64,000 nt of DNA from assembly GCA_027186245.1 (NCBI GenBank), contig CP114498.1:1247501-1311500 (forward strand), read 5' to 3'. The notes under the pieces are model-generated. The model saw nothing but the letters and a program-made list of their open reading frames with translations. It was not told the origin of the DNA and ran no database searches. The stretch is from Coriaria nepalensis. Lineage: Eukaryota; Streptophyta; Magnoliopsida; Cucurbitales; Coriariaceae. Below are positions 19,910 to 33,300 of the stretch, piece by piece (within the stretch, counting starts at the first letter, position 1; the number at the start of each line of letters is the position of its first letter). Both the position numbers and the translations under genes were made by a program.

Positions 19910-22900
19910 CTAGCGCTGAGGACCACCAGAGAGTATAGGATCAGAAGTAGCAGATCCGTGCTTTTCTAAGGCAGGGCTAAGAGACCGTTTCCTAATTTTC
20001 AAATGCCCAGCGGTTGGCAAGCTGCTATTCCTTTCCCTCTTCTCCATAACTACAAGAGGGTTGTAATTATTAGTCTCGCTTATACTCCTACTATTCCGAA
20101 CAAATAGATCCGAATATGTTTTGCCTAATTGCTTCTGATCAAGGTTTGATATTTGGTCCACATCTCTTCCTTTGGATGAAATCTCATTTTCATCCTCTGG
20201 CCTGTACCTGTTTTCCTCCACATCCTGCATTGCCAGATCATCGTACTCTTCGTCCGACTTGGTCGATTGTTCGTCAACCGACCCCACCTGCAATTAATGA
20301 ATATATAAAACTCGAAGCTCGAATGATGATTCGTGAAGTATGGACCGTGTTTGAACTTTGTTGTTATAATAATACTAGCAAGCTGCAAGAGAATTTCTTG
20401 GCAGTTTTTCACATCTGCTAGTTTTAGACATTCTCCTTTGAAATATAAGCCAATCATTAGAAACAGAGTCGACGAACATACCTCTTCAAGGGCCCGTTCA
20501 TCGCCATCATTGCTAAGATCTTCTTCATCACTGCCTGGCTCAGGAGGATCATCAACCTCTTCCTCATCACTCCCATACACGGAATTATCCTCCTTGAGCT
20601 AGAAAGTTATATAAAAACATCAAGTCAAAATCTATCCAGAAACCTTTTTATATTTATTAAAGAAAACCTTACAAATTCTCATCTATGGCTCACCTCCTTC
20701 GAGAGCCCATCTGACATCCTTGGCGAATTAGAGCAAGAAGAGAGATATCTGCTATCAGTGCCATCAGCCCTTGACTCATCAATACTCCCCGCATGACTAG
20801 TGCCACCATCACTAGGCCAAGCACTGATCCCATAGAGACCGAACTGAAGATTAACTGCTTCGGCTTTACCAATCTGATTCCCTATTCCAGTCTCATTCCC
20901 ATGGCTGCCTAGTAAAGGCTTCCCATTACTATCAACTGAATCAACAGGCCAAGCTTTTGCCACAGACCCATCAGTATTAACAAGAGCCATAAGCTGTCTA
21001 GAAGAACCTTGTCTCTGAATCAGCTGAAACATCCCTTTGGAACTCAAGGAATTGGCTGCCCTTTGGTTTCTATACTCCTCATCAACCAACGTAACAGTAT
21101 TTCTTACGGGATCATAAAGATGTTCCCCGCTTTCACGCCTACGGAGGCAGCCAAATACTGTTGCGTGGATGGCTGCTACGCTCTTATCAACATTGGTGTT
21201 GTTTACTTTGGGGACAAGATGCTTGTCAGCCCGGTTACACAAATATTCTTGGATGGTCCTGATATTTCTGATGTACTTCACGTACTTGTTCTTTTTCGGG
21301 TCCAATGTCATGTACTTAGCTCGTACGGCAAATCTTTCCAAGTGCTTCTCCTCATTTGTGATGTAGATCATGAAAGGTATGATTGATGGATGTTTCTTCA
21401 TAAGCCCCATCTGCCAAACCGGATTCAGATTATATTCATATAGAAGTACAAAGGAGAAAATATACATAAAATGGAAGATGACTACCAGGAGAATGGAAAT
21501 ATAACTTACAACAAAATTCAGGCTTAAGTGAACACCCTCGACCACAACTGATTCTTTCCGTTCTTCCCAAGCAGTGATCAAGCGATCAAGACTGTCAATC
21601 ACCATTTCACTTTGTGCTTTGAATCCTTCAACGGCCATCTGCTTAAGACTAAGTAGCTCTGCTTTTGTAGAGCCCTTTCCTAGTGATTCTCCATTCATTG
21701 AACCACCGGGCAGTTCGGTGACAGTTGAGTGGGAAATTCCTGCCATCTTTTTTGCTTTCCTTTTTGCCTTGGCTCCTGCAACGGCTACAGCATCCAAAAA
21801 CTCCCCAGCATGGTAGGTTGAGGACCAGAGAAGAGGATTTTGGTTCTCATCTACAAAACTTCTCATCATATGCCGAATGGAGTCGGTTGATATCACTGTT
21901 GTGATTCCCAACCTGCTAGCCTGCAAAAGAGAGCATCAATTTGAATATGCTGTAAGAGAACGTTATTGGAAGGGAAGGATTTCTACACCCTAAACTGAGA
22001 TGGTATTAAAGGCTTTGTCCTCTCGGGGGAAAAAAATGATCGAGAAGTTTATGAAAAATAATTACAAATGGCAAAACAAGAATGTCAACGACAAAAGACA
22101 TACCAGCAGTGCAGATAATGTCGATTTTCCACAGCCACTGGTACCACATAATAGCACAGTTACTGATTCTTTCCTCTCTCGAATTCTGCAGGAGACAGAT
22201 ACCAAGAGAAGTATCGATTAAAGAGAACAAATAATCCTTTGCACCCATATTAAGAAACTAGAACAAGAGTCATATTCTTATTTGCACCATGATCAACCAA
22301 CAAGCAATAATGCTGTGGCTCCAATAAAACAATTAATAAAGTATTGGGAACTATATTCTTAGAGCTTGCTTCCATTCTAATGCGACACCTAATAGAATAT
22401 GATCATACCCCAAGTGGAAAAAGCATATATACCACCTCTCCAACTTTATAGCCCATGCTAACCAAAAAGAATTCATTTAAAGAGAAATTCGTATTCCCAA
22501 ATTCATACTTTGGAATGTTAGTTGGTATATACATAGTAATGTCCCGATAAATCAGATGTTTACCTGCATGCCAATATCAAGTCACCCCTCTGATTGGGAC
22601 CCACATACTTGTACTGAGATAGTGCATCACAAACAACGTCTAAGAAAATTTTTCTTCTGACAACAAGAGTTGTGCGTCTTTTGTACAGCTCAAATGGCAT
22701 AGAATTAGAGTTATCATCTTTTGCTGAACTCAAATTATTGTGAAATTCAGTTTCACCTGAGCAAATACCACTATGACAACCGCCTTCTTCCTCACAGTGA
22801 TCAATGAAAGAACCCCATTCTGACATATCCTTGCCTTCATGATGTAAAGCATCCGTTGAACTTTCATTTTTTATCAATTCAAAAACCCTTTGACTTATCT

Positions 22901-23973
22901 GACCAGGAAATAAAAGAATATATTTAGATTTCTGATATTACATTAATAAAAATAATAAATAAAGTACAGAGCTCCCAACAAGTGCATATAAAGAGCATGG
23001 GTTATATTAAAATTCAAAGATAAAATGTGTTATATGGCTGTGCATGTCATGAATTTTCAATCCCAGAAGAATAACATTAGCTTGAAGGAAACTCGGGAGT
23101 TATAAACTCTTCCTACCTTCGATATAAAGGCGGGTAAATTATGAAAAACTTGAATAATTGATTTAAGCGTTTCAATCAATAATGTTAATCTACGAAGTAA
23201 CAGAAGGCCAAAAAATATTTCTGGAATGAGAGATTCATCTAAAGTGAGAAAAAGGAAAAATTTTTTTTTGAGAGATTTAGTTCTGTTGTTTTTTCTATAC
23301 TGGAGGGGGGAAGAAAAAAAGAGAGGCCTAAACTGAAGAATATGAATTAAATATCGGCAGGTTGAAGACAAAATAACATCTTAATCACCGTGTACAACAT
23401 GATTGATATAAATGAAACAATGAACTGTTCTATGAGATGACACGGTGGCCCATAATTTGACAAACGAATTGGTCAGGAAAGTGAATATTCCCCGTCAGCG
23501 GTAGCTGGAACAAGCCTTAATTGATCAGATCTGGAATTATATCAATTTGAATCGATTTTGAACAAACCTTTGCTGCATCTAAAACTTTTAGACGCCAACC
23601 AAATCCACCATTCTAAAATACCTACAAAGTTAACAGACGACATAAAAGCAACCTAATCCCTTTAATTTGATGTGAAAAAAATTGACCAAATCAATCTTGG
23701 TCAAAATTTTGACCAAACTGCAAAATATGCAAGGAAGGGAAGATATCGCCGATTTCTATGTAAAATGCAACTGATACGGGAAAATAGATGACAGAAAAGA
23801 TGGTTAATTGATTCAAAATTGAGCACCTTGAAAGCATGACGAGCTTTACAACCCATGAGTTGCAGAGTGCTCTGAAGCATGGAGCGCGTGTACCGGAAAG
23901 ACTCTTTCCCTTTCTCTCGCTTACCTTCCTCATCCACCACCACTATGTAGAGCAGCTTCGCCACCTCCGTCAT
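19910..23973 (-). CDS. P-loop NTPase, LPA1-like / 2-phosphoglycerate kinase-related protein
   Basis: Homologue of rice LPA1, whose loss lowers seed phytic acid, and of archaeal 2-phosphoglycerate kinase; the true substrate in plants is unsettled. Seven exons are read. Exon 1 (23973 to about 23830): [17 protein letters not shown], then [20 protein letters not shown], an ATP-cone-like start. Exon 2 (about 22900-22564) ends [20 protein letters not shown]. Exon 3 (about 22187-22104) holds the P-loop [14 protein letters not shown]. Exon 4 (about 21920-21510): [20 protein letters not shown] and the block up to [20 protein letters not shown]. Exon 5 (about 21412-20695): [20 protein letters not shown] through a low-complexity tail. 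Exons 6 and 7 are acidic ([19 protein letters not shown]) and end in [20 protein letters not shown]. About 700 residues in all. The start is chosen as MTEVAK; an upstream ATG (23982, MGKMTEVAK) is in frame and cannot be excluded. Confidence 0.92.
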
Positions 23974-24560
23974 CTTTCCCAATCAAATTTCTATCACATT
24001 CATCAACAAAACGAAAACGTCAACACCACATCTTGTGCAAAACTGTAAATCAAACGTTCAAAGAAATAAACAACAACAACAACAATGAGAAAAACAAAGA
24101 AGACATCCAAAAGCAATCAATAGAACGTTTCCGCAACGACATTTCTTCGAGGCGATCGAAAAAAAAAAAAAAGGGCGATCGATCGGATCAGAGAAATCAA
24201 ACACGAAATCGAGAGAAAATTACGATTCACGACGGAACCAGAATGCAATGTGGATTTTCTCCAGAAGCAACGAATTAGAAGAAAAATGCGAGAGATTGAG
24301 CAATCGAACCTGAATATCCAAAAACCAGATGAATTCACGAAGATTAAAGGAGCAAAACACAGAGGCGGAAAGTTAAATAGAGAGTGCTGAGGCGATGCGA
24401 GAAACTTCGTGATCCGCCATCTTTGAACCCGAGAGCTTCGACCTGTTCATTGTCTACTCGTCGCAGCTCGATCTCGGGCATTGCTCTGCCACCTCGCTTC
24501 CACGCAGCGAACGAACCGAGCTCCACGACTCTCTCTCTCTCTTTATCTCTCTCTCCCTCC
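23974..24560 (-). other. 5' leader and UTR intron of the LPA1-like gene
   Basis: On the minus strand, sequence upstream of 23973 shows a donor-like site near 24310 and pyrimidine-rich tracts. A CT-rich block on the plus strand at about 24530-24560 (GA-rich on the transcribed strand) marks the probable promoter-proximal region. Confidence 0.4.
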
Positions 24561-26776
24561 CTCCTGGTCTATTTAGACTTGAGTGCAATGACGTATCTGA
24601 CCTTGCATGCGAGAGAGAATTTCCATCTGTCCGCGATGGACGTCCTATGTTGGAACCCTAGGGGGGTTTTATAGAGAGAGTGACAGTTGGACAGGTTCGC
24701 GGCAGGCGCAGAGTCAAAAATAGAGGGTAAAGTTAGTAATTTTCTTAAAGAACGAGGGTGATTCGCCACGTTTCCTCAGTTATTAATTACAAAACTCGCT
24801 CAACTAATTTTCCGTTTTACACAAGCACCCCTCAAAGTATATTTATTTTATTTTTCACCCATATACATCATATAGTCCACGGTTTCATAATGAAGAATCT
24901 CATTGAAGCTAAATACTATTGAACAAAAAAAAAAGAAAAAACAATCTTATACTTCCTTATCCATTTGTTCACGAACAAAGACTTTAATTGCTTATTATGA
25001 TTGCACCAACAAATTATTGGTACAAAAATAAAAAAAATTACATATATTTTATTAAATTAATCTATAATTTTTAAATAAATTAAATCCATCCAAAATTTCC
25101 ACGTAAGTAAATTTATTTTTAATGTATTAGAAGAAGATTCTAATGAAAAAAATTTAAAATTTCCTCAAATTTGAAAGTTAAAATCTAAATTTTGTAATCT
25201 AAATTTATTTTATTATATTTCTTTTGTTAGAACGTGACATGACAACATCATGTAACATATATGATATATCTTCAATAAATAAATAAATAAATAAATAAAA
25301 AGAAAGATTTTTTTAACTTATGTTTTGAATGATTTGCCTAAACAAATTGGCGTTAAGGGGTCAGTGGCAACGGTTGTCATTTGCCTAACCCACATTTAAC
25401 GTTAGTTAATTCTATGGGGGGGTTTTTTTTTTTTTTGCCAAAAGTTAATTCTGTGGGTTGAAAAAGTAATATTTAAAGAATATAGGGCGTTTGGCAAATA
25501 TTAAAAATATCTTAAACCAAGTCTTCTTCTCCTCTTCTGTCTTTCTAACTACTTCAACGACTTTCTTCAACCTCCTTTGTTTTCAAACCCCTTGAGCGGT
25601 TTTGACGCATTTTCGAGAAAAGTCGCGACCAGATGACCACACATTTCTATAAATATTGACTAATTAATCCCTGTAACGATTCAGACGAGTAATTTATCTC
25701 TTAGAATTTCTTTAATTATTATATTAATTAAATTATATCATAATTAGAAATATTATAAATATTAATCAACCATAAATCATATTTGATTAAAAACCTTGAC
25801 AAAGTCATAGGTCAAAGAAACTTTGCCGTTCCTACGTAATGGATATGTTTACTTAATTAAAATTTAGACTAATATTTTCTTAAAAGTTATAACTTGTAAC
25901 TTAAGTAACGGATACACATAAATGGGTTATGTGGGAATCTATGACGAAGAACTTATTCTAATGCTTCCAGGCTTAAAGACTTAAAATGTAATTGAGCAGA
26001 AAAGATGGTTAAAGACTTAAAATGGTATATTTGATTTCATTTTTTTTATGAGTCCAAAAAGTGGTGCTAGCGTGGCGGTGGAGCATTTACTTGCGGGAAA
26101 ATAAGGAAAAAATGATGATAATGATGAGGTTTGAATTGTGGTTTTTGAAACATCAAGGGGAAAATCTTAATTTTCGTATAGTTATATAGAGGCTATTTGA
26201 ATTTATAATCATGATGGGTTGAAATCAATCATGGTACTTGATTTCCAATCAGCAATAACGAGTAGGGGCAGAGTGCTGTCACGTGAAACATTCGTGTTGT
26301 TTATTTTTAAACTTTGATGCGGTTGGAAAGAAAGGCTCAAACCATGCTAATGCAACAGGGACCGCATCAATATTTTCACATAGTTATGTTCTATTTTGAC
26401 AATAAGCATTTTTGGTCATTATACTTGGAAGTTTATGTCCACGTGGGGCCTTCATTTCATATGCCTGTTTTTTCTTTTCTTGCCCCAAATTGTGATCGAG
26501 AATCCAACCATTCGGACTTTGCTCTGTTGTTGCTGTTCTACTTCTGTTTCTTCTTTGCCTTCTAATCACACTTGAGAGACAGCTACTGAGTAAAGTAGTA
26601 ATTGCAAGCCCAAATAATTTACAGTGCTGAAATACAAATCCATTTATGATTAATTATTGTTTTAAATCCTTACAAAAAGAAAGAAACATCTATCCGGTCC
26701 CACACGAATACCTCATCAAACTTCTATCAAATATCCGAAATCTTCGAAAAGCTAGCAGAGACAAATACCGGCGGAT
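24561..26776. other. Intergenic, no gene seen
   Basis: AT-rich spacer between the LPA1-like promoter and the 3' end of Cpn60-beta. It contains an (AAAT)n-like run at about 25275-25301 and an 11-T run near 25424. Short frames at 26314-26569 lack any recognisable domain. The last 100-150 bp are probably Cpn60-beta 3' UTR. Confidence 0.6.
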
Positions 26777-29616
26777 TTATACGGAAAGACCTTGTGGAGA
26801 ACCAGCCACAACAGCCTTGGGTTTGGCTTTTTCAACCACAATGGCCTGTGTGGTTAAGACCATTCCGGCCACTGAGGCAGCATTCTGCAGGGCACATCTA
26901 GTCACCTTAGCTGGGTCAATAACTCCAGCATCAACCAGGTTCTCATATTTATCTGTCATTGCGTTATAGCCAATCTCCCATTCCTCGGACTTGATCTTCT
27001 CCACAACCACTTCCCCTTCAACCCCCGCGTTTTGAGCAATCAAAGAAGCGGGCGCTATCAGTGCCTATAATCAAGTTCATTAAATTAGCCAAAACCCAAT
27101 TTAGTCAACATATAAGTAACCATTTTATTATTCGGTATCTTCGTACCTTCTGAACAATGTCAGCACCTAGTCGCTCATCTGCATCTTCAATTCTATCCTT
27201 AATGGCGGGAACGGTAGTGGAGAGGTGAACCAGAGCAGTACCACCACCTGGTACAATTCCTTCCTCTATGGCAGCAAAGGTAGCATTCTTGGCATCCTCG
27301 ATACGAAGCTTGCGGTCCTCAAGCTCGGTTTCTGTAGCAGCCCCCACTTTTATGACAGCAACCCCACCTGACAGCTTGGCAATTCTTTCAGCCAGTTTTT
27401 CAGAGTCGTAGACGGAGTCTGTCTCGGAAAGCTCCTTTTTCAACTGGGAGATTCTGGCTTGTAGTTCATCTTTTGATGCTGCATCGGCTATGATGGTCGT
27501 AGAGTCCTTTGAGATGGTTACTTTTCTGGCTATACCCAACTGTTCCACTGAGGTGTTTTCGATGTGTAGACCCAAATCACTCGCTTGAAACTCCGCTCCT
27601 GAAATATAGATGACTCAAAGGAAAATTCAGCACATTATTCTATTGCCCTGGAAAAATGGAACTAAATAAAGAATTGAAGAAAATAGTCAAAGAATTCATG
27701 AATCTGCAAACTTTTCAGAGTAGACCCTTAAAGATGCATTCAGTTCCACGAATGAAAATTTAGAATAGACTTGGAGTCTACAAACTGTAGTTTAGATTAT
27801 CTGTTTCTTTATTTGTTATTATTACCTGTCAGAATGGCAATGTCTTGAAGCATGGCCTTTCTTCGCTCCCCGAAACCAGGAGCTTTAATGGCAGCAACAT
27901 TCAGAATACCCCTTAGTTTATTCACGACAAGGGTCGCTAAGGCCTCCCCAGATACATCCTCAGCAATAATCAGTAAAGGGGATCTCAACTGGGTGGTCTT
28001 CTCTAGCAGAGGAATTATGTCCTTTATAGCTGAAATCTTCTGATCAGTAACCAGAACCCTTGCATTCTCAAACTCAGCAATCAATTTCTCAGGGTTTGTA
28101 ACAAATTGTGGGGAAATATAACCTCTGTCAATCTGCAAGTCAAGCAGCATTGATGTATACATTAGACTCCGATCTATATAACCCATCGGCATATATACCT
28201 ATATGATATTCATACCTCCATGCCTTCTTCAACTTCAACAGTAGTTTCAAAGGAAGACGATGACTCAATGGATAGGACACCATCAGGGCCCACCTTATCA
28301 ATAGCATCAGCAATCATTGTCCCAATAAGCTCATCATTCCCCGCAGAAATGGAAGCAACAGCTTAAAGAAGATACACAGAGGAATTAGCCCAAGAGGAAA
28401 ATTTTGGTCAACAGATAGAAATACAGTCAATCTAAACAGTGGTGAAGCCTTACCTTTAATGTCATCACGGCCTTTCACTGGCCTAGCTTTCTTCTCCAGC
28501 TCTTCTATCAACCCACTAACCGTTTTGTCGATACCTTTCTTTATCGAAACTGGATTTGCTCCAGAGGTGACACTTAAAAGACCTAGTTTGATAATTTCTC
28601 GAGCAAGAATTGATGCAGTTGTTGTTCCATCACCAGCTGAATCGTTAGTTTTACTTGCAACCTTCAAGGAAAAAGCAAGCAAGTCAACAAAATAAACTTT
28701 TGAATTAGAACTTATCTAAGGTCATAGTGAAAGAAACAAAAGCTTACCTCCCTAATGAGAGCTGCTCCGGCATTCTCCATGGCATCAGGTAGCTCAATGG
28801 CCCGAGCTATTGTTACTCCATCATTGACTACTTTAGGGGTTCCAAACTCATCCAAGACAACATTCCTCCCTTTAACATGGCAAAAACCAGTTATTCAGTT
28901 GGTTGAAAGTTGAATCGTTCAATTTACATAATGAAGATAAGCCAGTATAACCATAACAGTTGGTTGAATCGTCCAATTCATATATAAACCAAAAAAATTC
29001 ACAAAATCCCCAACCACTTAAATCTCCAATGTATGTCTCAAATCAATTTGGCCCAAAACACTTGAAATGCTAATCGAAACTCAAAATCCACAGTTTAACT
29101 CACAATCCAACCATACAGTTTGACCACAGGGATACACAAATATATTTGAAACATAAACTGATAAGTGACATAAAACTAAGGCAACAATAACATAGGATAA
29201 AGTAAAAAAGAAGTTACCCCTTGGACCAAGAGTAAGCCCAACAGCATCAGCAAGCTGGTCAATTCCTCTCTGAAGAGCAGACCTCGAATTCTGATCGAAT
29301 GCAATCTCCTTAGCAGCAGCCCTCACCACAAACCGGCTTCCAGACTGCTTATAGTTCAGCCTATTGCTCTGCTGCTGATTGACCTTCCTCCTCAAGCTCT
29401 GACCACGTAATAACAAACCAAACATATTACATACAATCATTATAAAGCATCGAAATTTACAGCAGATATGAAACAGCAAGATTTCCCCAACCCCGCACAA
29501 AATTCATTTCCATTTCCACTAGTTTTTCCAGGAAAATGAACCCATTTCATGAGAGTTGTTACCTGTTTAGGAGAGCAGAGAATGGAGGCTGAGGAAACAG
29601 CATTAGCAGACGCCAT
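26777..29616 (-). CDS. CPN60B: Chloroplast chaperonin 60 beta subunit (RuBisCO large subunit-binding protein beta)
   Basis: Group I chaperonin subunit that works with Cpn60-alpha and Cpn20/Cpn10 to fold plastid proteins, including the RuBisCO large subunit. Eight exons are read. Exon 1 (29616 to about 29563) starts [18 protein letters not shown], a transit peptide continued in exon 2 to [15 protein letters not shown]; cleavage near VVRA-A is likely. Exon 2 ends [10 protein letters not shown]. Then come [20 protein letters not shown] (about 28870-28748), the nucleotide motif [20 protein letters not shown] (about 28660-28453), [21 protein letters not shown] (about 28360-28214), the apical domain [15 protein letters not shown] to QDIAILTG (about 28135-27825), [11 protein letters not shown] to [15 protein letters not shown] (about 27602-27147), and the end exon (about 27065-26777) with [20 protein letters not shown]. 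About 600 residues, intact, with family-typical length. The C-terminal tail [11 protein letters not shown] is plastid type. Confidence 0.96.
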
Positions 29617-29649
29617 TTTTTCCTATCTTCCCTCTTACAGCGATTGGGG

Positions 29650-29691
<42 letters not shown>

Positions 29692-30308
29692 GAAGAAGGT
29701 GAGTGTGGATAAGGAAGGGGGCCGAAGAGCAGAAAGGGCGTGTTTGTTTAGGTGAGTGTATTTTTAGTTCTAGGGTTTTAATTTTTATTGAGGGGGTTAT
29801 GACGTTCCAGAAGATTCTTCTCTAATTCCAGAACCGTTTACTGTTTAGGCCTTTTGGGTACTGTTTGGGATGCAGCCCAAACCGAAATAGAAGAGTTTTC
29901 TTCTTTTTTTTTTTTCTTTTTTTTTTTTGAAATATGGGAAGCTTTTACGTGTTTTTAATAAATTTAAAGTATAATTTTAAATATTAATATTAAATAGATT
30001 TCCTCATCCCTCCCGCCTTCAAATTTCCTCTCAAGCGCACATTTCGTCTTTCCTGTCTCCAACTCTTCCTCTCCTCCATTTCTTCCTCCGAGAAAACAAA
30101 CTTCCAAATCCGACCTATCTTCTTCTCCTCTTCCTCCCTAATCCTCTATTTGCTTTCCCTCTGTTTCTCTCTCTTTCACCACCTCCCAAGTCCTACCTCG
30201 CTTCTCACCACCATCATCATCAATCAATCATGATCTGATTATAGAGATTTTGATTTCTTAATCATGCGCGCTGTTTCTTTAGCTTTGTGGAGATTCTAGG
30301 GCGTCGTC
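29617..30308. promoter_or_regulatory. Divergent promoter region between CPN60B (-) and ABCG24/28-like (+)
   Basis: The two start codons are 692 bp apart and point away from each other. Both 5' leaders must lie here. It contains a (GA)16-type run at 29653-29685, which reads CT-rich in the CPN60B 5' UTR, and CT-rich sequence at 30060-30180, which would be in the ABCG leader. Confidence 0.7.
29653..29685. repeat. (GA)n microsatellite in the CPN60B 5' UTR
   Basis: An uninterrupted run of about 16 GA units, 37 bp upstream of the CPN60B start codon. Confidence 0.95.
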
Positions 30309-33300
30309 ATGGACAGAGAGAAGCAGAAGGACGACGATGAGGTTCATGCGTATTGGATTCTCTCTGTTTCCATGGTTGTTTTACTTCTGTTCTCGAGCCT
30401 TTCGCAGCGTGTTGAAGCTCAAGGTTTGTCTGGTGCTGGAGGCACCAGTTTCGGTGGAGCAGATGCCGCGTTTAATAATGACGCTGCAAATGCTTTCATC
30501 GAACAGCAAGTTAACAATCGCCTTGCGAATATCACACCGGTATTCAAGGCGGAGATGAAGAAGAATTTCGCTTTCTGCATCGTCGACGAGTGGGTCTTTT
30601 CTATTTTTCTATTTTTTATTTTTTCGTCCTAATATTTTTCCTCCTTTAAGTTTTGTTGGTCTGTTTATTTTCTGAGTACTCTTGGCGATTTTTTTCTTTC
30701 TTCAGAGATAAAGATTGGGATGATACCTTCAATTTTACAAAAAAATCTAGTTTCATCACAGCTTGTTCTAGAAAGACTGGAGGTACTAACTACCACATTC
30801 TTCCCTCTCTAATTATCTTCAGATTGCTTCTACCAATTTTCGCTGATTTAGAAACTGAGACTTTTCAATCGTGATACATCGATAAACTTCATCTTTTCAA
30901 TCACTGATTTATAAAATATTTTTGATGGATCAATAGGAGATATTACCCGGCGATTGTGCACAGCAGCAGAAATTAAATTCTTCTTCCGCAGTTTCTTCAG
31001 TGATGGGAAAGCATCAAAGAAAGCAAATTACTTAAAACCTAACATCAATTGTAACTTGTCCTCTTGGGTTCCTGGATGTGAGCCTGGGTGGAGTTGTAGT
31101 AGTAGTCCAGATGATAAAATCGATTTTCAAAACTCAAAGGACATGCCCCAGAGAACCCTTGAGTGCGGACCTTGTTGTGAGGGCTTCTTCTGCCCCCATG
31201 GTATCACCTGTATGATACGTAAGTAGACTGCTTCTGGTTTATTTGCAATAGTTTTTGTTGTCATTCCAATTACCTTTATTTGGAGATTCTTCAAAGTTGT
31301 GAAAAAAGATTGCTTCTTAATACTTGAATTGTGCAATCTCTGTCATCTAATGTTTAGTTTCTTTTTTTTCTTTTTCCGATCATTGTTGAATCATTGCAGC
31401 TTGCCCATTGGGTTCTTACTGCCCAGTCGCCAAACTAAATAAAAGCAGTGGTGTATGTGAACCGTAAGTTTGTACTCTCTTTCTTTTTTCTTTTTCTCTT
31501 TCTTGGATTGACTCGATGAATCGAAGATAAAACTGGTAAGAAATGTTATGCAGATACCGATATCAACTGCCACCATCGAAGCCTAATCATACTTGTGGGG
31601 GAGCAGATGTATGGGCTGACATATTGAGCAGTCGTGAAGTATTCTGTTCAGAGGGATCATACTGCCCATCTACCGTCGAGAAAAATCCTTGCGGTAGTGG
31701 GTATTGATAATGATCCCATACCTTATACCTGTTCTTACTGTCAATTCCATGATATATATATATATTTCTTTTGGGGGGTGGGGGGGGTGGGGTGCGGATT
31801 TAAGCATGAAATTCTATGAATTTTTTTTTTTTTTTTCTATATTAATGCTATCAATTCTGTCCTCTCGTGCAGATATTACTGTAGGCTGGGTTCTCTGACT
31901 CAAAAAAGTAAGTGTTTTCTTGCAAGTATTACACTGATAACAGGGAGCTACCAGAGTTGAATGTCTTGCAATGAATTTTTCTTATGCTGTCTGCACGTTG
32001 TTAGGCTTGCTCCCTAACAATTATCATTCAATTCTAATCCACGCCCTAATAAATGCAGGATGTTTCGCGATGGCAAGTTGTAAACCAAAATCGTCAAACC
32101 AAAACATTACTTCATACGGGATCCTTGTTTTTGTAAGTGGTCTCTACTTTCTTAATCAATAAATGGACAGCATATATGAGTATGTTTATCTGACATTTGT
32201 GTGACAGTGATCAACCTGAGAGGTCAGCTGTTTAAGCCTGTTCAAGTTGTATACACAGATTGATCTTTAGCTATTTACATCAGAAAGAAGGGTCGAATAC
32301 TGTATACATAATAAATCTTTCTTCAAGGAGCAATACTGCATATAGGGGCGACTCAGATATTTCAGAGGCTTTTTTGATTATTCTCATACACGATCATCAT
32401 TTTAATTATTACTTGTCAGTGCAGGCTGGGATATCTATCCTGCTTGTCATCATATACAACTGTTCCGACCAGGTTCTTTCAACTCGGGAAAGAAAGCAAG
32501 CACAATCTAGGGAGAAAGCTGTCCAGAGTGTAAGAGAACATGCACAAGCACGTGATAAATGGAAATCTGCTAAGAGCATCGCCTCACAGTTTTCACGTAC
32601 ATTTTCTCGCGTGAGATCTTCGAGGCACCATGAGCATTCAAGAGGTTCGGGTCTACCCAAACCAGGAACAGATGCTGCCTTAGGATCTTTGCCAATAGGT
32701 ATTCCGAAACCGCCTGAGCAATCTTCTGCAGGTTCAGAAGGGAAGGAGAAAAGCAAACTCGCAAAGATGATGCATGCAATCGATCAAAACCCGGATAGTG
32801 AGGAAGGTTTCAATCTAGAGATAGGAGATAAGAATCTTAAGAAGCAGCAACCACCAAAGGGAAAGAACTTGCATACTCAGAGCCAAATTTTCAAGTATGC
32901 ATATGGCCAAATAGAGAAAGAAAAGGCCTTTCAAGAAAAGGCTAAGGACTTAACATTCTCCGGGGTGATCTCAATGGCTAGTGAGATTGAAATTAAGAAA
33001 AGGCCTCCTATTGAAGTTGCTTTTAAAGGTTTGACTATTACATTGAAAGGGAAAAATAAACATCTAATGAGATGTGTGACTGGAAAGATATCACCCGGTC
33101 GAGTTTCAGCTGTCATGGGACCATCTGGGGCTGGGAAAACAACATTTCTATCTGCTTTGGTTGGAAATATTACAGGTTGTACCATGTCTGGTATGATTCT
33201 TATCAATGGTAGAACGGAATCAATCCACTCCTACAGGAAAGTCATTGGATTTGTCCCACAAGATGATATTGTGCATGGGAACTTGACAGTGGAGGAGAAT

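Noticed and set aside
20116..20421. Plus-strand frame across LPA1-like exons
   Set aside because: Antisense shadow that spans an intron of the real gene.
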